Source: Nageia nagi
Lineage: Eukaryota > Pinophyta
Direction: 5' to 3'
NCBI GenBank assembly: GCA_050084985.1
Contig: JBITNC010000001.1
Location: 101,308,001 to 101,372,000 of the forward strand
Length of the DNA stretch: 64,000 nt
Under the pieces are notes generated by a model, which did no database searches, was not told the DNA's origin, and was given only the letters and a program-made list of their open reading frames with translations. The position numbers were made by a program, and so were the translations under genes. This document shows, piece by piece, positions 9,112 to 21,120 of this stretch (its first letter is position 1; the number at the start of each line of letters is the position of its first letter).

Positions 9112-11270
9112 TATTGGGATGGAAAGCCTTCCTCTTACAAAGTACCATCAACGATGGCAAAATGGAAAGAGGTTCCAACACATAGGTCAGGTAGCGTTAC
9201 TTACCCCCGCTTGAAAGGACTGATACCCTAAGGTTTCTATCTTGGAATGTCTATGCTTTGTGATAAAATCTTGGAATAAGCCACACAAGGAGAGATATAA
9301 CTATTAACCCACATTGTATAAGGCCTCTAGAGTTTGCTTATGGTTTTAGATATGTCTTTGTGACTTCACTAAGATTCATTCGAATTCAAGTTCATTTTAG
9401 GATTTTTGAAGCAATAAAATATGAAGCACTGTGTTTGAAACAAAATAAAAGAAAAAAAGAAAGAAACAAGAAAATAAAGGTTAGGAATGACGCACAAAGT
9501 CTTGGCTAAGCACGAAGAAAAACATTCACCACTAGTAAAGCATTATCTAAATTAGCCTTTCCTTCCGAATTCATTAAGAAAACTGCATTCATTCATCCAA
9601 TGTTTGCACCAAATGACATAGTCCAACTTGAATGAAAAAGGAGCAAGAAGAAAGAATGATGGATAAAGATGAAATGTGATGACCAATCCGTTTTGAATGC
9701 AAATTTCTAATCTAACGACATATAAGGAAATCAATTCAGAATACATTCACTTATCGTGCAAATTGCAAAAGTTATCCTTCCAATAGTAATCCAAATGCTT
9801 CATAAGCTAGACAATCAACTTTTCTTAAAGCTCTAGGTTTTAAAAGAAAATGTGCAAAAGCATAAGAATCATCACAAAGAGAAATATCAAACCCAAGAAT
9901 TCAAATCTACAATTCCACAAAATTATGGAGTTCACTTGATTTTAAGTTATGCCACTTCATTCAACAAAAAGGAGAGTTTTCAATTTGCAAGAGTTTGCTC
10001 TCCCCCTAGAGAACATAATTCATCTCTTTCAAAATGAGCCCCTCTAGGGGTATTTATAGTAGAAATCTAATGCACCCAAACCCTACTCTCCAACAATGAG
10101 AAAATTTCCCTACAACTAGGGCTTCCAAAATACCCCCAAATGGCAACCCTAGCCCCACGTTAGGGTCTTTGGCACTCAAACACTCCAGTCAGCTGACGTC
10201 AACTCTCTAAGGCTCTACTCCCACCAAGACTACCCACATCTAGCCTAATTTGCCAGTATTACATATAATGAGTATCAAATACATGCAACAATTATTCTAT
10301 CTCAATGAACCACTGGAAAACCAACATAAATCCAAGATCTCATTACACATAAACACAACAAATTGAGGATCCAGCATCAATATGGCATTGTTTCATAAAT
10401 GATATGATCAGTTACAATATTCAGCTCCCACAGCCAGACGTTGACCTCAAATGGAGCCAACCAATACAACAATGTATCACTACAGCCTGCGAACCACGGG
10501 ATAAGACCCCACACCCTCAGAACTCTGAATCCTCCCCACCGAAGGGGCCTCCTCGTAGACTGGAAATCCGATTGAACAGTAGATGTGTGCCCTTGGATGC
10601 CACCAGATGTGCCAAGTAACCTACTCAGCCTAGCTTATCAGGATCCCACCCCCTGATAGCCCTCTAGACAACCTGCCTAGGAATGGTGCTTAGCATTGTT
10701 AAGTCTCGATACCACTAGTCCGTACAAGTAAATATCAAATGAGAGAAATATTAATAATAAGCTATGTGAATGAGACCCTCAATGCTCTTTCATAACCTCC
10801 TCTAGCTAAAGCTCCTCGAAATCACCATAGTTAGCCTTATAATCCAACGTTGGGGTATGACTAGTCCAACGTGGGGTCATAAGGGCCCAGTAAGCCAACG
10901 TTGGGTGTTTTGAGATCCCAAGAGGCTGATGTGGGTCCCAGGTGGCCAAATGTGCCAACGTGGGAGACATGATGAGTCAGGATGCCCACGTTGGGGGTGT
11001 GGGACCCTACAAGCTAGACGTTAGCTCCTAGGAGTCCATCCAAGTCATTTCAGCTACTAGCATTGGGATTCCCACATTCCAGGATCTCCGTACAATAAAA
11101 TATACCTAATCTATACTCAGGAGGGATCATCCCACTTGGGGCTCAATGGGGCCCACATGGCCTATATTTCCTATCCTGAGTTTACAATAATAATCATGAA
11201 AGCACACCTACTCTATTATATTACAATTGACCCATTGGGTCCTGATGCACCTTGGAATGGGTGCATTACA
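9112..11270 (-). repeat. Putative minus-strand LTR nested in the gypsy element
   Basis: The left 300 bp (TTGGGATGGAAAGCC ... GGACTGATACCCTAAGGTTTC) matches the left end of the 4-kb solo LTR at 24541 onward, in the same orientation. The right end reads GGGTGCATTACA, the reverse of a TGTAATGCACCC-type LTR start. A minus-strand TATA (CTATAAATACCCC, complement of about 10047-10060) sits ~940 bp from the left end, the same layout as in the solo LTR (25484-25493). No target-site duplication was found and the two ends may belong to different pieces, so the limits are tentative. Confidence 0.4.
10844..10996. repeat. Cluster of CCAACGTTGG-like motifs
   Basis: Self-complementary or near-palindromic words at 10844 (CCAACGTTGG), 10866 (CCAACGTGGGG), 10895 (CCAACGTTGGG), 10955 (CCAACGTGGG) and 10985 (CCCACGTTGGGG). 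Spacing is irregular, 22-60 bp. The cluster lies in the U3 side of the putative LTR and is GC-richer than its surroundings. Confidence 0.5.
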
Positions 11271-11462
11271 AGAAAAGTCACCATTCATAAGCAATAAATA
11301 CTCACCTAACTCCTAGTGTAGCCCTAATGTAAATAAAACTTATTGAAATTACATCTCACTTATGGAAGCATAACCTGTTCCTCACAAGGAAATGGAAAAA
11401 GTAAATACTAAAAAGTCTCTTAAACAAACATCTAAACCAATATCTTTGGCCAATTTCATCTT

Positions 11463-11690
11463 GATCTTTGTGCCTTGGGAAGCATGCCACTTCGGATCTT
11501 TGCCTTGGAAAGCCTACCACTCCGAATCTTCGCTTTTGGAAGCATGCCTCTCGATCATCACCTTGGGAAGCATGCCTTATCTTCACCTTGGAAAGTGTGC
11601 CACTCCAGATCTTCACCTTGTGAAGCATGCCACTCCAGATCTTCACTTCGGGAAGTGTGTCATTCCAGATCTTCACCTTGGAAAGCAAAA
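11463..11690. repeat. 30-bp minisatellite, about 7-8 units
   Basis: Imperfect units with the consensus GATCTTCACCTTGGGAAGCATGC-type core plus CACTCCA. Unit boundaries fall at each TCTT(C/T)..CTTGG. ORFs crossing it on both strands (e.g. repeats of VKIWSGTL) are by-products of a unit length divisible by three, not genes. Confidence 0.75.
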
Positions 11691-11712
11691 TCCTTAAGGT
11701 TGCATCATTTTG

Positions 11713-11938
11713 AACTTTGGAGAACTCAAACTTTGAAAATGTTCCCCTTCCTTTAGTTCACATGTTTTCGAAGTTTAACAACTTCAAACTTTGAGAATGT
11801 CCCCCTTCCTTTATTCGCACATTTTCGAACTTTGGAGAACTGAAACTTTGAAAATTTCCCCCTTTGATCACACATTTTCGGAGTTTGACAACTTCAAACT
11901 TTGAAAATGTCCCCCTTCCTTTAGTTCACACATTTTCG
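11713..11938. repeat. 53-58-bp tandem repeat, four units in A-B-A-B order
   Basis: Units begin AACTTTGGAGAACT (1 and 3) or (A/G)AGTTTGACAACTT-like (2 and 4), and all continue AAACTTTGAAAATG...CCCCTTCCTTTAGTTCACACATTTTCG. The alternation shows that a dimer was itself duplicated. Confidence 0.8.
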
Positions 11939-11939
11939 T

Positions 11940-12920
11940 ATTTCAAGGTTTTCTAGACTCTAAGAGCATGCCACATCGATTTTTATACCGAAAATTTCCT
12001 TGTTTTGCATATTTCTACTCTTTTGGGTGTCTAGAGTCTCAAGATATGGGATTCTTCTAGCATTATACCACCTCTTGAAAATCTTTAAACCCCAAATGAT
12101 GCAAATTGCTCCTTCTGCACTGTAAGACTCTCTTGAGATGAGGAATTGTTCTTGGACCCCATAAGCATTCTTGATGATAAACACTTGTTCTTTGACTCTC
12201 GAAAATGGTCTTGGATTGAATTTTGGCAATCTTTCACTTTCCCATCTTCATTTTGTGCCTCCAGGAGGACTTTCTCTATTGTTTTGGACAAAAGAGGGCC
12301 TCCAAAATTTAAAAATAGCCAAAATGCCCACATTTTAAGACACCAATTTTAAAGTGCCCACATTATGAGCTAGTTGGGCCATGACACCCATGTTCGAAGC
12401 CTCTTGGGCCAAAACACCCATATTCTAGGACTAACATGTCAAAACACCAAAATTTATATAAGAAAACCTCAAATTACTCACACAATACTTAGAAATAGCA
12501 ATCATGATGTCAAGTTGCAGTTCTGGGCAATTTAGAATAGGTATATAGATTTAGAAGAGGTACAAATTTTGACAATGAATATTATGGGGACACACTACAA
12601 AACTAGCCACCATCAATTTAGAATAGAAAGAATCTCAACAAAATAGTAGCAAAAATAACCAAATTTGTTGATTATTACTTAGATTTTGCTATTACAAAGG
12701 TACAAGATTGTACAAAAATGAGAAAGAAATTAAAGCATTACCAAAACAACAACCTAAACAATTTTGAACAAGTTTGGGATACAATTCGAACCCACTATGT
12801 GAAATCCTTGACATATTGAAAGAAGATAACAGTGAAAATGATGAAGTGATGTTGGATAACACCTTTGAAACCATAGCTATAACAGAATAATCCTACAATC
12901 TTTCTTTAGCATTCGGGAGT
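11940..12920. other. No gene recognised
   Basis: AT-rich DNA between the tandem repeats and the gypsy RNase H remnant. Around 12300-12440 short phrases of the type ...GCCCACATT / AACACCCATATTC recur loosely. It probably belongs to a decayed element; nothing codes. Confidence 0.4.
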
Positions 12921-12924
12921 CTAT

Positions 12925-13445
12925 CAACATTCAGCCCTTGCCTATAATCTCTTAGTTGATCTCTCCAAAACTGATGATGTCATTCTTGAATTGTTAGGTG
13001 TCAGTCTGAATTGTAATCGTTCCATTCCAAAAGGTATTTTCATTATTGGTTTTATGCTAATTGGTGAAAGTACCAACTGTGATGATAGCTCTAGCACAAA
13101 AGAATCAAATCAAAAATCTGTCAAAGGCCAAGTTGTTACTAATTCTCTTATCAATGCTCCTTTAAGTGATTTTAAACTTGCCAATGAAGAATTTCAAGAT
13201 GAGTGTGTAAATTTTGCAAAAAATGAAGATAACATATGGATCCTATTCTTCAATGGCTTCAAATGTAGACATTGAGCAAGGGTAGGAATAGTACTCATTA
13301 CTCCAAGTAATGGGGCAATTCTCATATCATAAAAGTTGTCAACAATAGATGGTAAGGAACTTTGGAAGTCAATTCTCATATAATGCAAGTTGTCAACAAT
13401 AGATGGTAAGGAACTTTGGAAGTCAATGAACATAATGCATCCAAA
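12925..13445 (+). pseudogene. Gypsy RNase H remnant
   Basis: One frame reads QVVTNSLINAPLSDF, then NIWILFFNGFK, a stop, then ARVGIVLITPSNGAILIS. This fits the plant gypsy RNase H opening (G.V.ADFLADHP, W.LYFDGS...GAGVGV.L..P.G). The catalytic DG is NG here. Two in-frame stops (13273-13275 and in the ISxKLS region) and a 54-bp tandem duplication break it. It lies on the same strand as gag (7275) and protease (8604), with RT lost between; integrase is not found downstream. Confidence 0.65.
13319..13426. repeat. 54-bp tandem duplication inside the RNase H remnant
   Basis: 13319-13372 and 13373-13426 are nearly identical (TTCTCATAT....GTTGTCAACAATAGATGG...), differing at about four positions near the start. 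Unit length is a multiple of three, so the frame is unchanged. It is a recent local duplication. Confidence 0.9.
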
Positions 13446-13684
13446 AAGGTAGTGTAATTGAACTTTAGCCATTTAGTTACTTGTATTTTCTGAATTTTCA
13501 TACTAGTTTAGACTATTTTTTTGCATCTCCTTAATTTTGTGCACCCAAAACATCATTTTCCAAAACACTTTGGAATCACTTATCCCACAATGCCCATTCT
13601 TTAAGACCAAGCATGCCAGAATGGCTAGCTTTAGGACCAAATTAGTTTTTGATGTTAGGTTCACCAAAAAACTAAAGTTTTTGG

Positions 13685-14515
13685 TGTAAAAAAATACAGA
13701 GTCAAGTTTATCAATTTGTATTCAAAAAAATAGTGAACATATTAAAGCATGCATATTTATTTGTCTATAGAATGAAAATAGATTAACAGCAATATGCTAC
13801 TCAGGGTTTAGCAATTATGATTATCCATGTTTAGAAGAGGAGATGCAAAGAAGATTTTTCTAGACGGTGAAAGATTGGAGGCTTGCTAGAGGATTGATTG
13901 TGATCTTAGTGGATGAACACTAGCTGCAATCAAATGACAAATATGAGTGATTCTAGAAATAATTCTGAAGATGATTTTCAATGATAATTATAAGGATTAT
14001 TCTAAAATAATAATTCTAACGACAATTCTAAAATGATAATTCTAAAGAAGATTTTGCTTCAATGATACTAGAATAGATGCACAGACATTCTGGGGCAACT
14101 TGAATCAACTGCAAAGGTTGCTAAGGGTCGAGTCTAGATTGTTGGGTGTTTTGGAACTACGTGCCAAAGTGATGGACATTCTAGCGTTGGCACCTATTTT
14201 GACCTATATTTCGAGCTTCCAACCTGTTTAGTGTTCCTGATGATCTTGTTTCATTGACTGAAGATAAACAATGTTAATTGCTTGCTTCTTTTTCCTTCCT
14301 ATTTGATCATATCTCCAACATGAGCACTTGGGAGTGCTTTATCTAGGTTTGGTAGATTTGATTTTAAGTTCACCTAGGTGAGTTGAACCCTTCTAGAAAA
14401 TTATGCATATAAGATAATGCTAACTTTGAGAATTTATTTTAGCCTAGAATTACCCAAAGTATGCCCAAATAAAGTCATGTTTAGATAGTTAAAATGCAAT
14501 TTTTAAGTGCCTACA
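13685..14515 (-). repeat. Minus-strand LTR, TGTAGRCACTTAAAA family, copy 1
   Basis: The right end is the reverse of TGTAGGCACTTAAAAATTGC and matches the starts of 20095-20957 and 38300 onward; the inside shares TCTAGAA/ATTCCAGAATCATTT-type blocks and the phrase around CTTCTAGATAAG. The left end is TGTAAAAAAATACAG at 13685. I see no matching 5-bp duplication at the two ends (TTTGG versus TATAC), so it may be recombined or truncated. Confidence 0.6.
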
Positions 14516-14757
14516 TATACCTTTCCAAATGCATGTAAATGTTTCTCCAATTGTATGACCTCACTAGAAAGTCCATATTAAGGCATATCATTCCAAATGA
14601 AAGTAATTGTTTCTCCAATTTTATGAACTAAATATGATTGTAGTGACCTCTCTAGAAAGTTCAAATTATTGATGATAAATGAAATGTTATTTTCATATGG
14701 GTATTGTGACCATGCAAACATTCCTAATTTCATTATCACTTCAAAAATGAAGTTTAA
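14516..14757 (+). repeat. Dispersed direct repeat, copy 2
   Basis: Partner of 7010-7255; lies in the intron between kinase exon 4 and the LTR at 13685-14515. Confidence 0.6.
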
Positions 14758-14790
14758 TTGAACGGATCAGACAAACATATTTGAATCTTA

Positions 14791-15036
<246 letters not shown>

Positions 15037-15235
15037 TCATTTCAATACATGTCAACTTCCAAGGAATTAGTATTCACTGTTTGGAATGCCATCCTTTTTT
15101 ATGTTGTTTCAAACATATGGAATCCTTATGTAGCACAAACATTGGTAGTTGCTCTCGTTTTTGGAAAACAAAATAACAAAGTAGCTTCCAAGAAATTTTA
15201 AAAAGAAATAAATGATACACAATGTAAAGCTATAC

Positions 15236-15446
15236 CAAGTAAAGCTTGAGCAATGCTATTGTTCTCAAGGTACTCATAGACTAATATGCGATGATTTCCT
15301 TGTACACAGCAGCCGTACAGTTTAACAAGATTTTCATGCTTTACATCAATGATGGCAGATATTTCAGTTACAAACTCTTGAACACCTTGTTTTGATTGGG
15401 CAGAGAGTGGCTTCACTGCTACCTGTGTACCATCCTTCAGGATTCC
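15236..15446 (-). CDS. Kinase exon 3 (beta-3 lysine to hinge)
   Basis: 211 bp, phase 0 to phase 1. Acceptor AATAACAG before 15446 and donor GTATAG after 15236. Reads GILKDGTQVAVKPLSAQSKQ, with the ATP-anchoring lysine in VAVK, then the alpha-C glutamate in EFVTEISAI, then HENLVKLYGCCVQGNHRILV and the hinge YEYLENNSIAQALLG. The start GIL continues directly from the SVYK end of exon 2, which lies 22 kb away, and the phase agrees. The 206-bp intron to exon 4 is of ordinary plant size. Confidence 0.88.
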
Positions 15447-17100
15447 CTGTTATTGATGTAAATATGTCAGAGATCAAGAAAGACAACAATGAATAACTGA
15501 ACTAGAACAAATATTAAGAAAACGAAGCACTAAAGCTGATGCCAACTTTTGAAATTGAAATTCTAAATTTAAAAGCTTATATAGACCTATTTATAGTTAT
15601 CAATACGCATATTCTCAACATGAAAACATACAAGGAACTACAGTCCTAAAATCATGCTGGAAGTGCAGTTTATTGACCAGTAATCTCATCAAATAAGAGC
15701 TTGTTAGCCTAAAGAAGGAAATAAACCTCGATACATAGTATAGAAGATGCAAATGGAATAGCCAAGGACATGCAACAAATTGAAAACTCCAAGCTAAATC
15801 TAAGCATCATGGGTATTCTCCCTTCACTTTTGTCCAAGATGAGGACTATATAAATTCTATGGAAATACTTCTAAGAACTCAGACTCAGGGAAATGTAGAC
15901 AATTTAGAAGCTCAGAATTGAAAAGAGACATTCTTGAAACAGCAGAGAAGCTTAAGCTGCATGTCTCCAGGCTCTCTCCCTAGCTCAACAGAGTATTTCA
16001 TTGAGCTTTTAGCTAACATGGAGAATGTCAAACCTAACATTCATGTTGAGTCTTTCTAATATTCATCTATTCCAGGACTAAACGCACACTGTATGAATAA
16101 GACCATGTATTTATAGGCACCAATACTACAACACCTAGAAGATTCCAACCATTAGCCCTACCAAAATGACATGTCTTACAATAATAACAATTATAAATGA
16201 CGCTTCACACAATGCATAGTGTAAGGTATGGTCCCACCTCACCCAATGCATATTATATAATCCAATATCCACTACCCCTTAAGATTGACTAGCGAAAAAG
16301 GAAGGGTATCATTCCATCTAGTATCACCTTTAATGATAACTTTTAGATGATGCCAAGCATGGTCCAGCTTTTTGAAAACAGTCAAGCCTTCTCCAGTATC
16401 AAAAGGAATGCTAGCATAATGTTGATTATCCAATAGTCTTTAAAAGAAAGAATAAAATAAGTTTCATCAATGTCCACAGGTGACCGAAATAGGTTATGCA
16501 ATTTTTAAGAAACAAACAAATGGGTATGAACCATTATTTAAGTCCATAAGGGGGCTCTAAAATTAAGAAAAAGAAGATTGAAAATAACTACTCTAAAGCA
16601 TGACACACAACATGTTTTGAACAGGAAATAATCAGCAATATAAATATCAAAAATGATGTAAATAAGGTCTAAACAACAATGGAATGCTAAGTGGTAGAAG
16701 ATTTGAGTCAACAACAGTCTTCCCAAAAGAGACAATTCAAGATATAATGGCGTTCATCGATGAGTGGCAAGGGCAAACCAGGCTTGGGCTAGACTATCCT
16801 AGAACGATGAGTAGAACAATTTGCTACTCTTCTAATCCAATGCTTGTGAACCTATTAAAGAATATAAGTAGCTAGTGATGCATGATTGCCAAGCATTCAT
16901 GATTTGTGGACGATAAGAGGAAAATAGCACACAATGTTGAAGATTAATGGATCTCTCTGGTTTTGAGGAGGAGACAATGCCCCATGAAGGAAGGAATGAC
17001 TCCACAAATATATGATGATATGATATGATAAGTCTTTTATTGTCCTTTTAAACCCAAAAGAACTTGTCAAAATTCGTCTAAACAAGAAAAGAAAATGTAT
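15447..17100. other. Left part of giant intron 2: no element recognised
   Basis: AT-rich intronic DNA. Apart from the acceptor at 15447-15455 there is no coding similarity that I can name. Short ORFs here (for example 16684-16875) show no domain. Confidence 0.4.
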
Positions 17101-17146
17101 CAACTAAATATTTGAATGATTGTTTCTCATATAATTAATCTGTATA

Positions 17147-17690
17147 ATAAAATCGCCAAGCTTGTCTTGATTGTCTTGGTTTAAGAATTTGTGGATTAGC
17201 TTGTAATCACAAATACCTTTGTAGGCTTCTCTTATGTATTTGTAAAATGGGCAAAAACAGAGAAAATGAGTCTCATCTTCTATGGCATCTAGTTTACAAA
17301 TTTTACAAATTCTTTTATCCCAAGGTGTTTTTAGTATTGTCCATCTACCAAGTTCATTGTGAAGTTCATGCGAATTAGTTCTAAATTTTGCAATTGCAAG
17401 TTTCTTTTTTAAATTAATAACCTTGTGTGGAAATGAAGGATGTGCAAATTTTAGATTAATGATATTTTATATAGTACGAGAATTTTCTTTTATCTTTGAT
17501 GTTATCATCATTCCAAAAAATTTGAATTACTTTATTTGCAATTTGCTCATCTAATTTGTAACTATCAAAAGGAGTTATATTGTTGTGTAAGCCCCAAAAA
17601 TCAAGCCATTTATCAAAGTCTTTCAACCAACCTCTTTTAAGATGTTGATGAGTTGGGCAAATTTGTTGGATGACTACAAGTAATCTAAGG
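17147..17690 (-). pseudogene. LINE reverse-transcriptase ORF2 C-terminal remnant
   Basis: The minus strand reads HLKRGWLKDFDKWLDFWGL and IQIFWNDDNIKDKRKFSYYI, then after one frameshift near 17465 KFRTNSHELHNELGRW and the zinc-binding segment ICKICKLDAIEDETHFL followed by CFCPFYKYIRE. The R.S.H.L..E.GR ... C..C.....ED..HFL..CP.Y pattern is the carboxy-terminal zinc knuckle of plant non-LTR retrotransposons. RT and endonuclease domains are absent, as in a typical 5'-truncated copy. It lies on the same strand as the kinase gene. The 3' tail should lie just below 17147; I see no clear poly-A. Confidence 0.7.
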
Positions 17691-17699
17691 TAGTAGTAG

Positions 17700-20094
17700 T
17701 AGCATCAAAAGGACATTTGGTTCCACCACTACACAAGAGGAGGATAGTGTACAATTAATCCAATGTTATTTGAGAATTCCTACAAGGTTCACCACATATG
17801 AATAATCGGTTTCTAAAGGTATAGAGCATCAGGTTTATCAAAGAAGACAAAATTTGATTCTCCAAAGTCTCTAAATGAGCAATAATACCTCGTTAAAATA
17901 ACATAGTAGATAGAGCATTGGAAGATAATTATTTTTTTGTCTCTTTTTTGCAAGGGGAACAAAGGCAACAAATCCCACAATTTCTAGGAATATGGTGGTC
18001 TATTAGGATTTTTCCTTCCAACATCAGTCTTTGATATTGCAAGATAATGATGTGTTGTTTCTTACCTCTATGGTACAGAACTTTATCTAGGAGATTTTCT
18101 TTATAATGTAAGACTGAAATGAACTTTTATTCTTTAATTGTTTATTCACTGAATATGGTAGATTTTACAAGGTTTAAATAACTAGAACACAAAATAACTA
18201 TAGTTAAGTTTAATTATTACATAGATGTTGATTAGGACAACGTTAAAGATTACAACAAGGATTTAATCATTGATTTAATATAACTCATAGACTAATGATG
18301 TAATATGTAGTAGACAAGGACATGGGTAAGGTTTTGAGGCAAGGTATTGCCCCAGCCTACCTAACCAACTTGAATTGAATTGTAATTCAGATTAAGGTGA
18401 TTTGGACTAGGATTAAATTAATTAGATGTTTTTCCTTTGAAAAAAATAAACTAATCTATAGGAGGAGTCATCCTCAAAGATGAAAACAAGGAATTTTCAA
18501 GGTACTAAGATCCTTTAATAATGATTTTTAACCCTCATGCTATTATAGGGTCACTTGCAAGAACTTACCATTGGAGGGAAGAAAGGTTCAAGTAGAAAAG
18601 GTGCTTTAAGCATGTCTCACACATGTGAGGGGGATGGTGCCTCATCCTAGATGGGTCAATGGGGAAAAGAGTCTACATGTAAATGTAATATTTTTCCTTG
18701 TGGGAAAATCATTCCCGTATTTAATAATAACATTTATGGATTTTTTCAAAATAGGTGGGAAGTAAGGAGGAAAATATATACTTGATTGACTTGTTGACTG
18801 GACAATCAACACCATTGACTACCTAACAAACTCGTTGATCGATACTTAGTACCCTTTGTTGCTTGACAAACTTGTATAATGTAGACAAATATGATGGCTC
18901 ACCAAACCGAGTAATAGATTAGTCAATAAACACCCACGAACACCTATTGCCCTAGTTTGAATAGTCAAAAGAATGCCATTAACTAAATTGTGAAGTTTGA
19001 TCAAAGCCATTAGTTGATCATTGGGCCCATGTATGGTACTAGGCTGAACTAGCAAATGACTCAATGATGTTATTGGTCAACCACCTACTTCAATAGTTAG
19101 GACAACAAAACTTGTTCTTCAACAGTGAGACACCTCAAGCCATGGGTTGATTGGGAACCATTCCCTATTGTCGATCATGTTTTCCCAACCATGTAGATCA
19201 ACCCATGATTCCACCATTAACACATTGGTTTGTCTTTAACAAACATTGGACCAAACACTCAACGATACCTTAATCCAAGTAGTTGATACCAAAAGTAGGT
19301 AGTTGGGCTCACTAATGGCCATATTTTGTCCATCCAAGTGGTCAACCTTAGGAGATTATGATGTCTATTAGTTGTTTGTCCATCATTAGAAGTTGTTCCA
19401 TATTCTTACCAACCATCATTCTTGCCTATTGATGAACTTCATGGCTATGAGACAACACAAGCATAAGATGTTGAGATATTTAGGGCTGACCCAATAGCAA
19501 ATGGTACCAAATTTTATGTGACTCGTGCATTAGAAAAGATAAAAAACAAAATTTGATATATGGGTTTTGGGAAATTTTGAGTTAGTACTAAAACGTATAT
19601 AACAAATTTGTTTTTGTGAAGTTTGATATATGGTTTTGGGTGTCAAATCTAGTTGATTCTTACCGATTTTCTTTGTTAAGTTGGAATCCAAACCTCGAAT
19701 TGGTCTATCAAGTTGAGGCCAACTTTGAGTCTTAACACTATGGTTGTTGAAAGCCCAATCAATCCATAGCTGAAAAAGACTCACATATAGTGAAATCAAC
19801 AAGCATGTTGCAAAAATCATACCCAATTTTCGCATGAAGCTCATGACTAACAACATGCATACTTGTATTCCCCATATTATGAAGCGAATTCTCATAAGTC
19901 ACATCATATCCAACATGAAGCACACCATGAGTCTAAATCATGGAAACCAAGTGACCTTTCTTGTGATCTAAATGCAAATCAATATGAGAATTTGACAAGT
20001 CCTTGAAAGCAAGAGATCTCTCAAAGTGGTCCTCCATATGTAACCAAAATTATCTTAGACGCTAATCCAAATGAAAATTAACGATTAAGATATA
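17700..20094. other. Intron 2, unassigned repeat-derived DNA
   Basis: 18780-19340 contains loosely recurring words of the TTGATC/GACCA...TTGGTTGAC type every ~60 bp. 19530-19660 has a short duplication of TTTGATATATGG(G)TTTTGGG. A minus-strand open stretch at 19530-19895 has no recognisable domain. No gene is supported. Confidence 0.35.
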
Positions 20095-20957
20095 TATAGA
20101 CACTTAAAATTATCTTTTAACTATCTAAAATGACTTGATATAGGTGATTTATCTAATTTATGCAAAAATGCCAATTTGGATCCACTTTCACTAAATCAAG
20201 GTTAACTTAAGTGAATTCTTTAAATTGCATTAGCTTCTATGCACATTGTTCTAATTGGGTCTACCTAGATGAACTCAAAATCAAATTTGTAATTTTGTGA
20301 AACCACGATAAAGCAATCCCAAGTGCTCATCTTAGATAGGAAGAATTACCATTATTAAAAATCTACAAGAAAAAGCAACAAATAGTTCAATAAAATCTTC
20401 AATCATTATAGCTAAATTATCAAAAGCATCAAAATGATCGAAAGATTAGAAAATAGGTAGAAATAGGAGCCAATACAAAAACACCAACAATCTAGCACCT
20501 AGTTCAATGCTTAGAATGGCACCCAACCCAGAATGCCCAATGCTCTGGCACCATAGGCATAGAATGCAAATGCTTTGCTCCTAAACCTCAATAGCCCCAC
20601 AGCTGAATCAAGTTGTTCCACGATGTTCACACATTTGTTTTAGCATCATATTAAGCAAAATCATGTTTAGAATAATAATTTTCATAATCATCTTGGAATT
20701 ATCTTCAAGATTACATTTTCAAAATCACCCAAATCTACCATCTAGATGCAACTAAGGTTTGTCTTCTAAGATCACAAGTTGTTCACCAACAAATTCCAAT
20801 CCTCCATCCTCTAGATAAGTCTTCTTTGTATCTCCTCTTATGAATTTGCATGATCTTGATTCCTAGATCATATACTACTTATTGCTATACATTCATTTTT
20901 ATTCCATAGAAAATAAATGTACATTTTTTCATACATTGCTTTATTATTGTGTATACA
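20095..20957 (+). repeat. Plus-strand LTR, TGTAGRCACTTAAAA family, copy 2
   Basis: Starts TATAGACACTTAAAATT (TG mutated to TA) and ends GTATACA, followed by GATTGGTGAACCCACC. A similar TTGGTGAACC word lies just outside the LTR at 13650-13675 on the other strand, so it may be the family's primer-binding site; I could not assign the tRNA. Internal blocks such as CTCTAGATAAGTCTTCT match copy 3 at 38900. Confidence 0.65.
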
Positions 20958-21120
20958 GATTGGTGAACCCACCTATTTTTATTTTCAAAACCTTAGGTTT
21001 TTAGTAAACCCTAGGGTATCTACTGACTCCAATTGAAGACCAAATTGAAGCAGAAATTCTTGTTGAATATCAAATTGATATCGAAGCCCCCAAGAAAACC
21101 AAGTCGAAGCTAAGAAAGTT

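Noticed and set aside
9112-11270. Calling 9112-11270 a confirmed solo LTR
   Set aside because: Its left end matches a known LTR end here and the right end looks LTR-like, but the flanks (CACCC versus AGAAA) do not match, so it stays a candidate.
11356-11697. ORFs of 110 and 101 codons on both strands with repeats such as VKIWSGTL
   Set aside because: A by-product of the 30-bp minisatellite, whose unit length is a multiple of three.
7010-14757. The direct repeats at 7010 and 14516 as LTRs of the gypsy element
   Set aside because: No TG...CA ends, no PBS or PPT next to them, and ~80 percent identity spread over internal sub-repeats; the second copy is flanked by kinase intron and an unrelated LTR.
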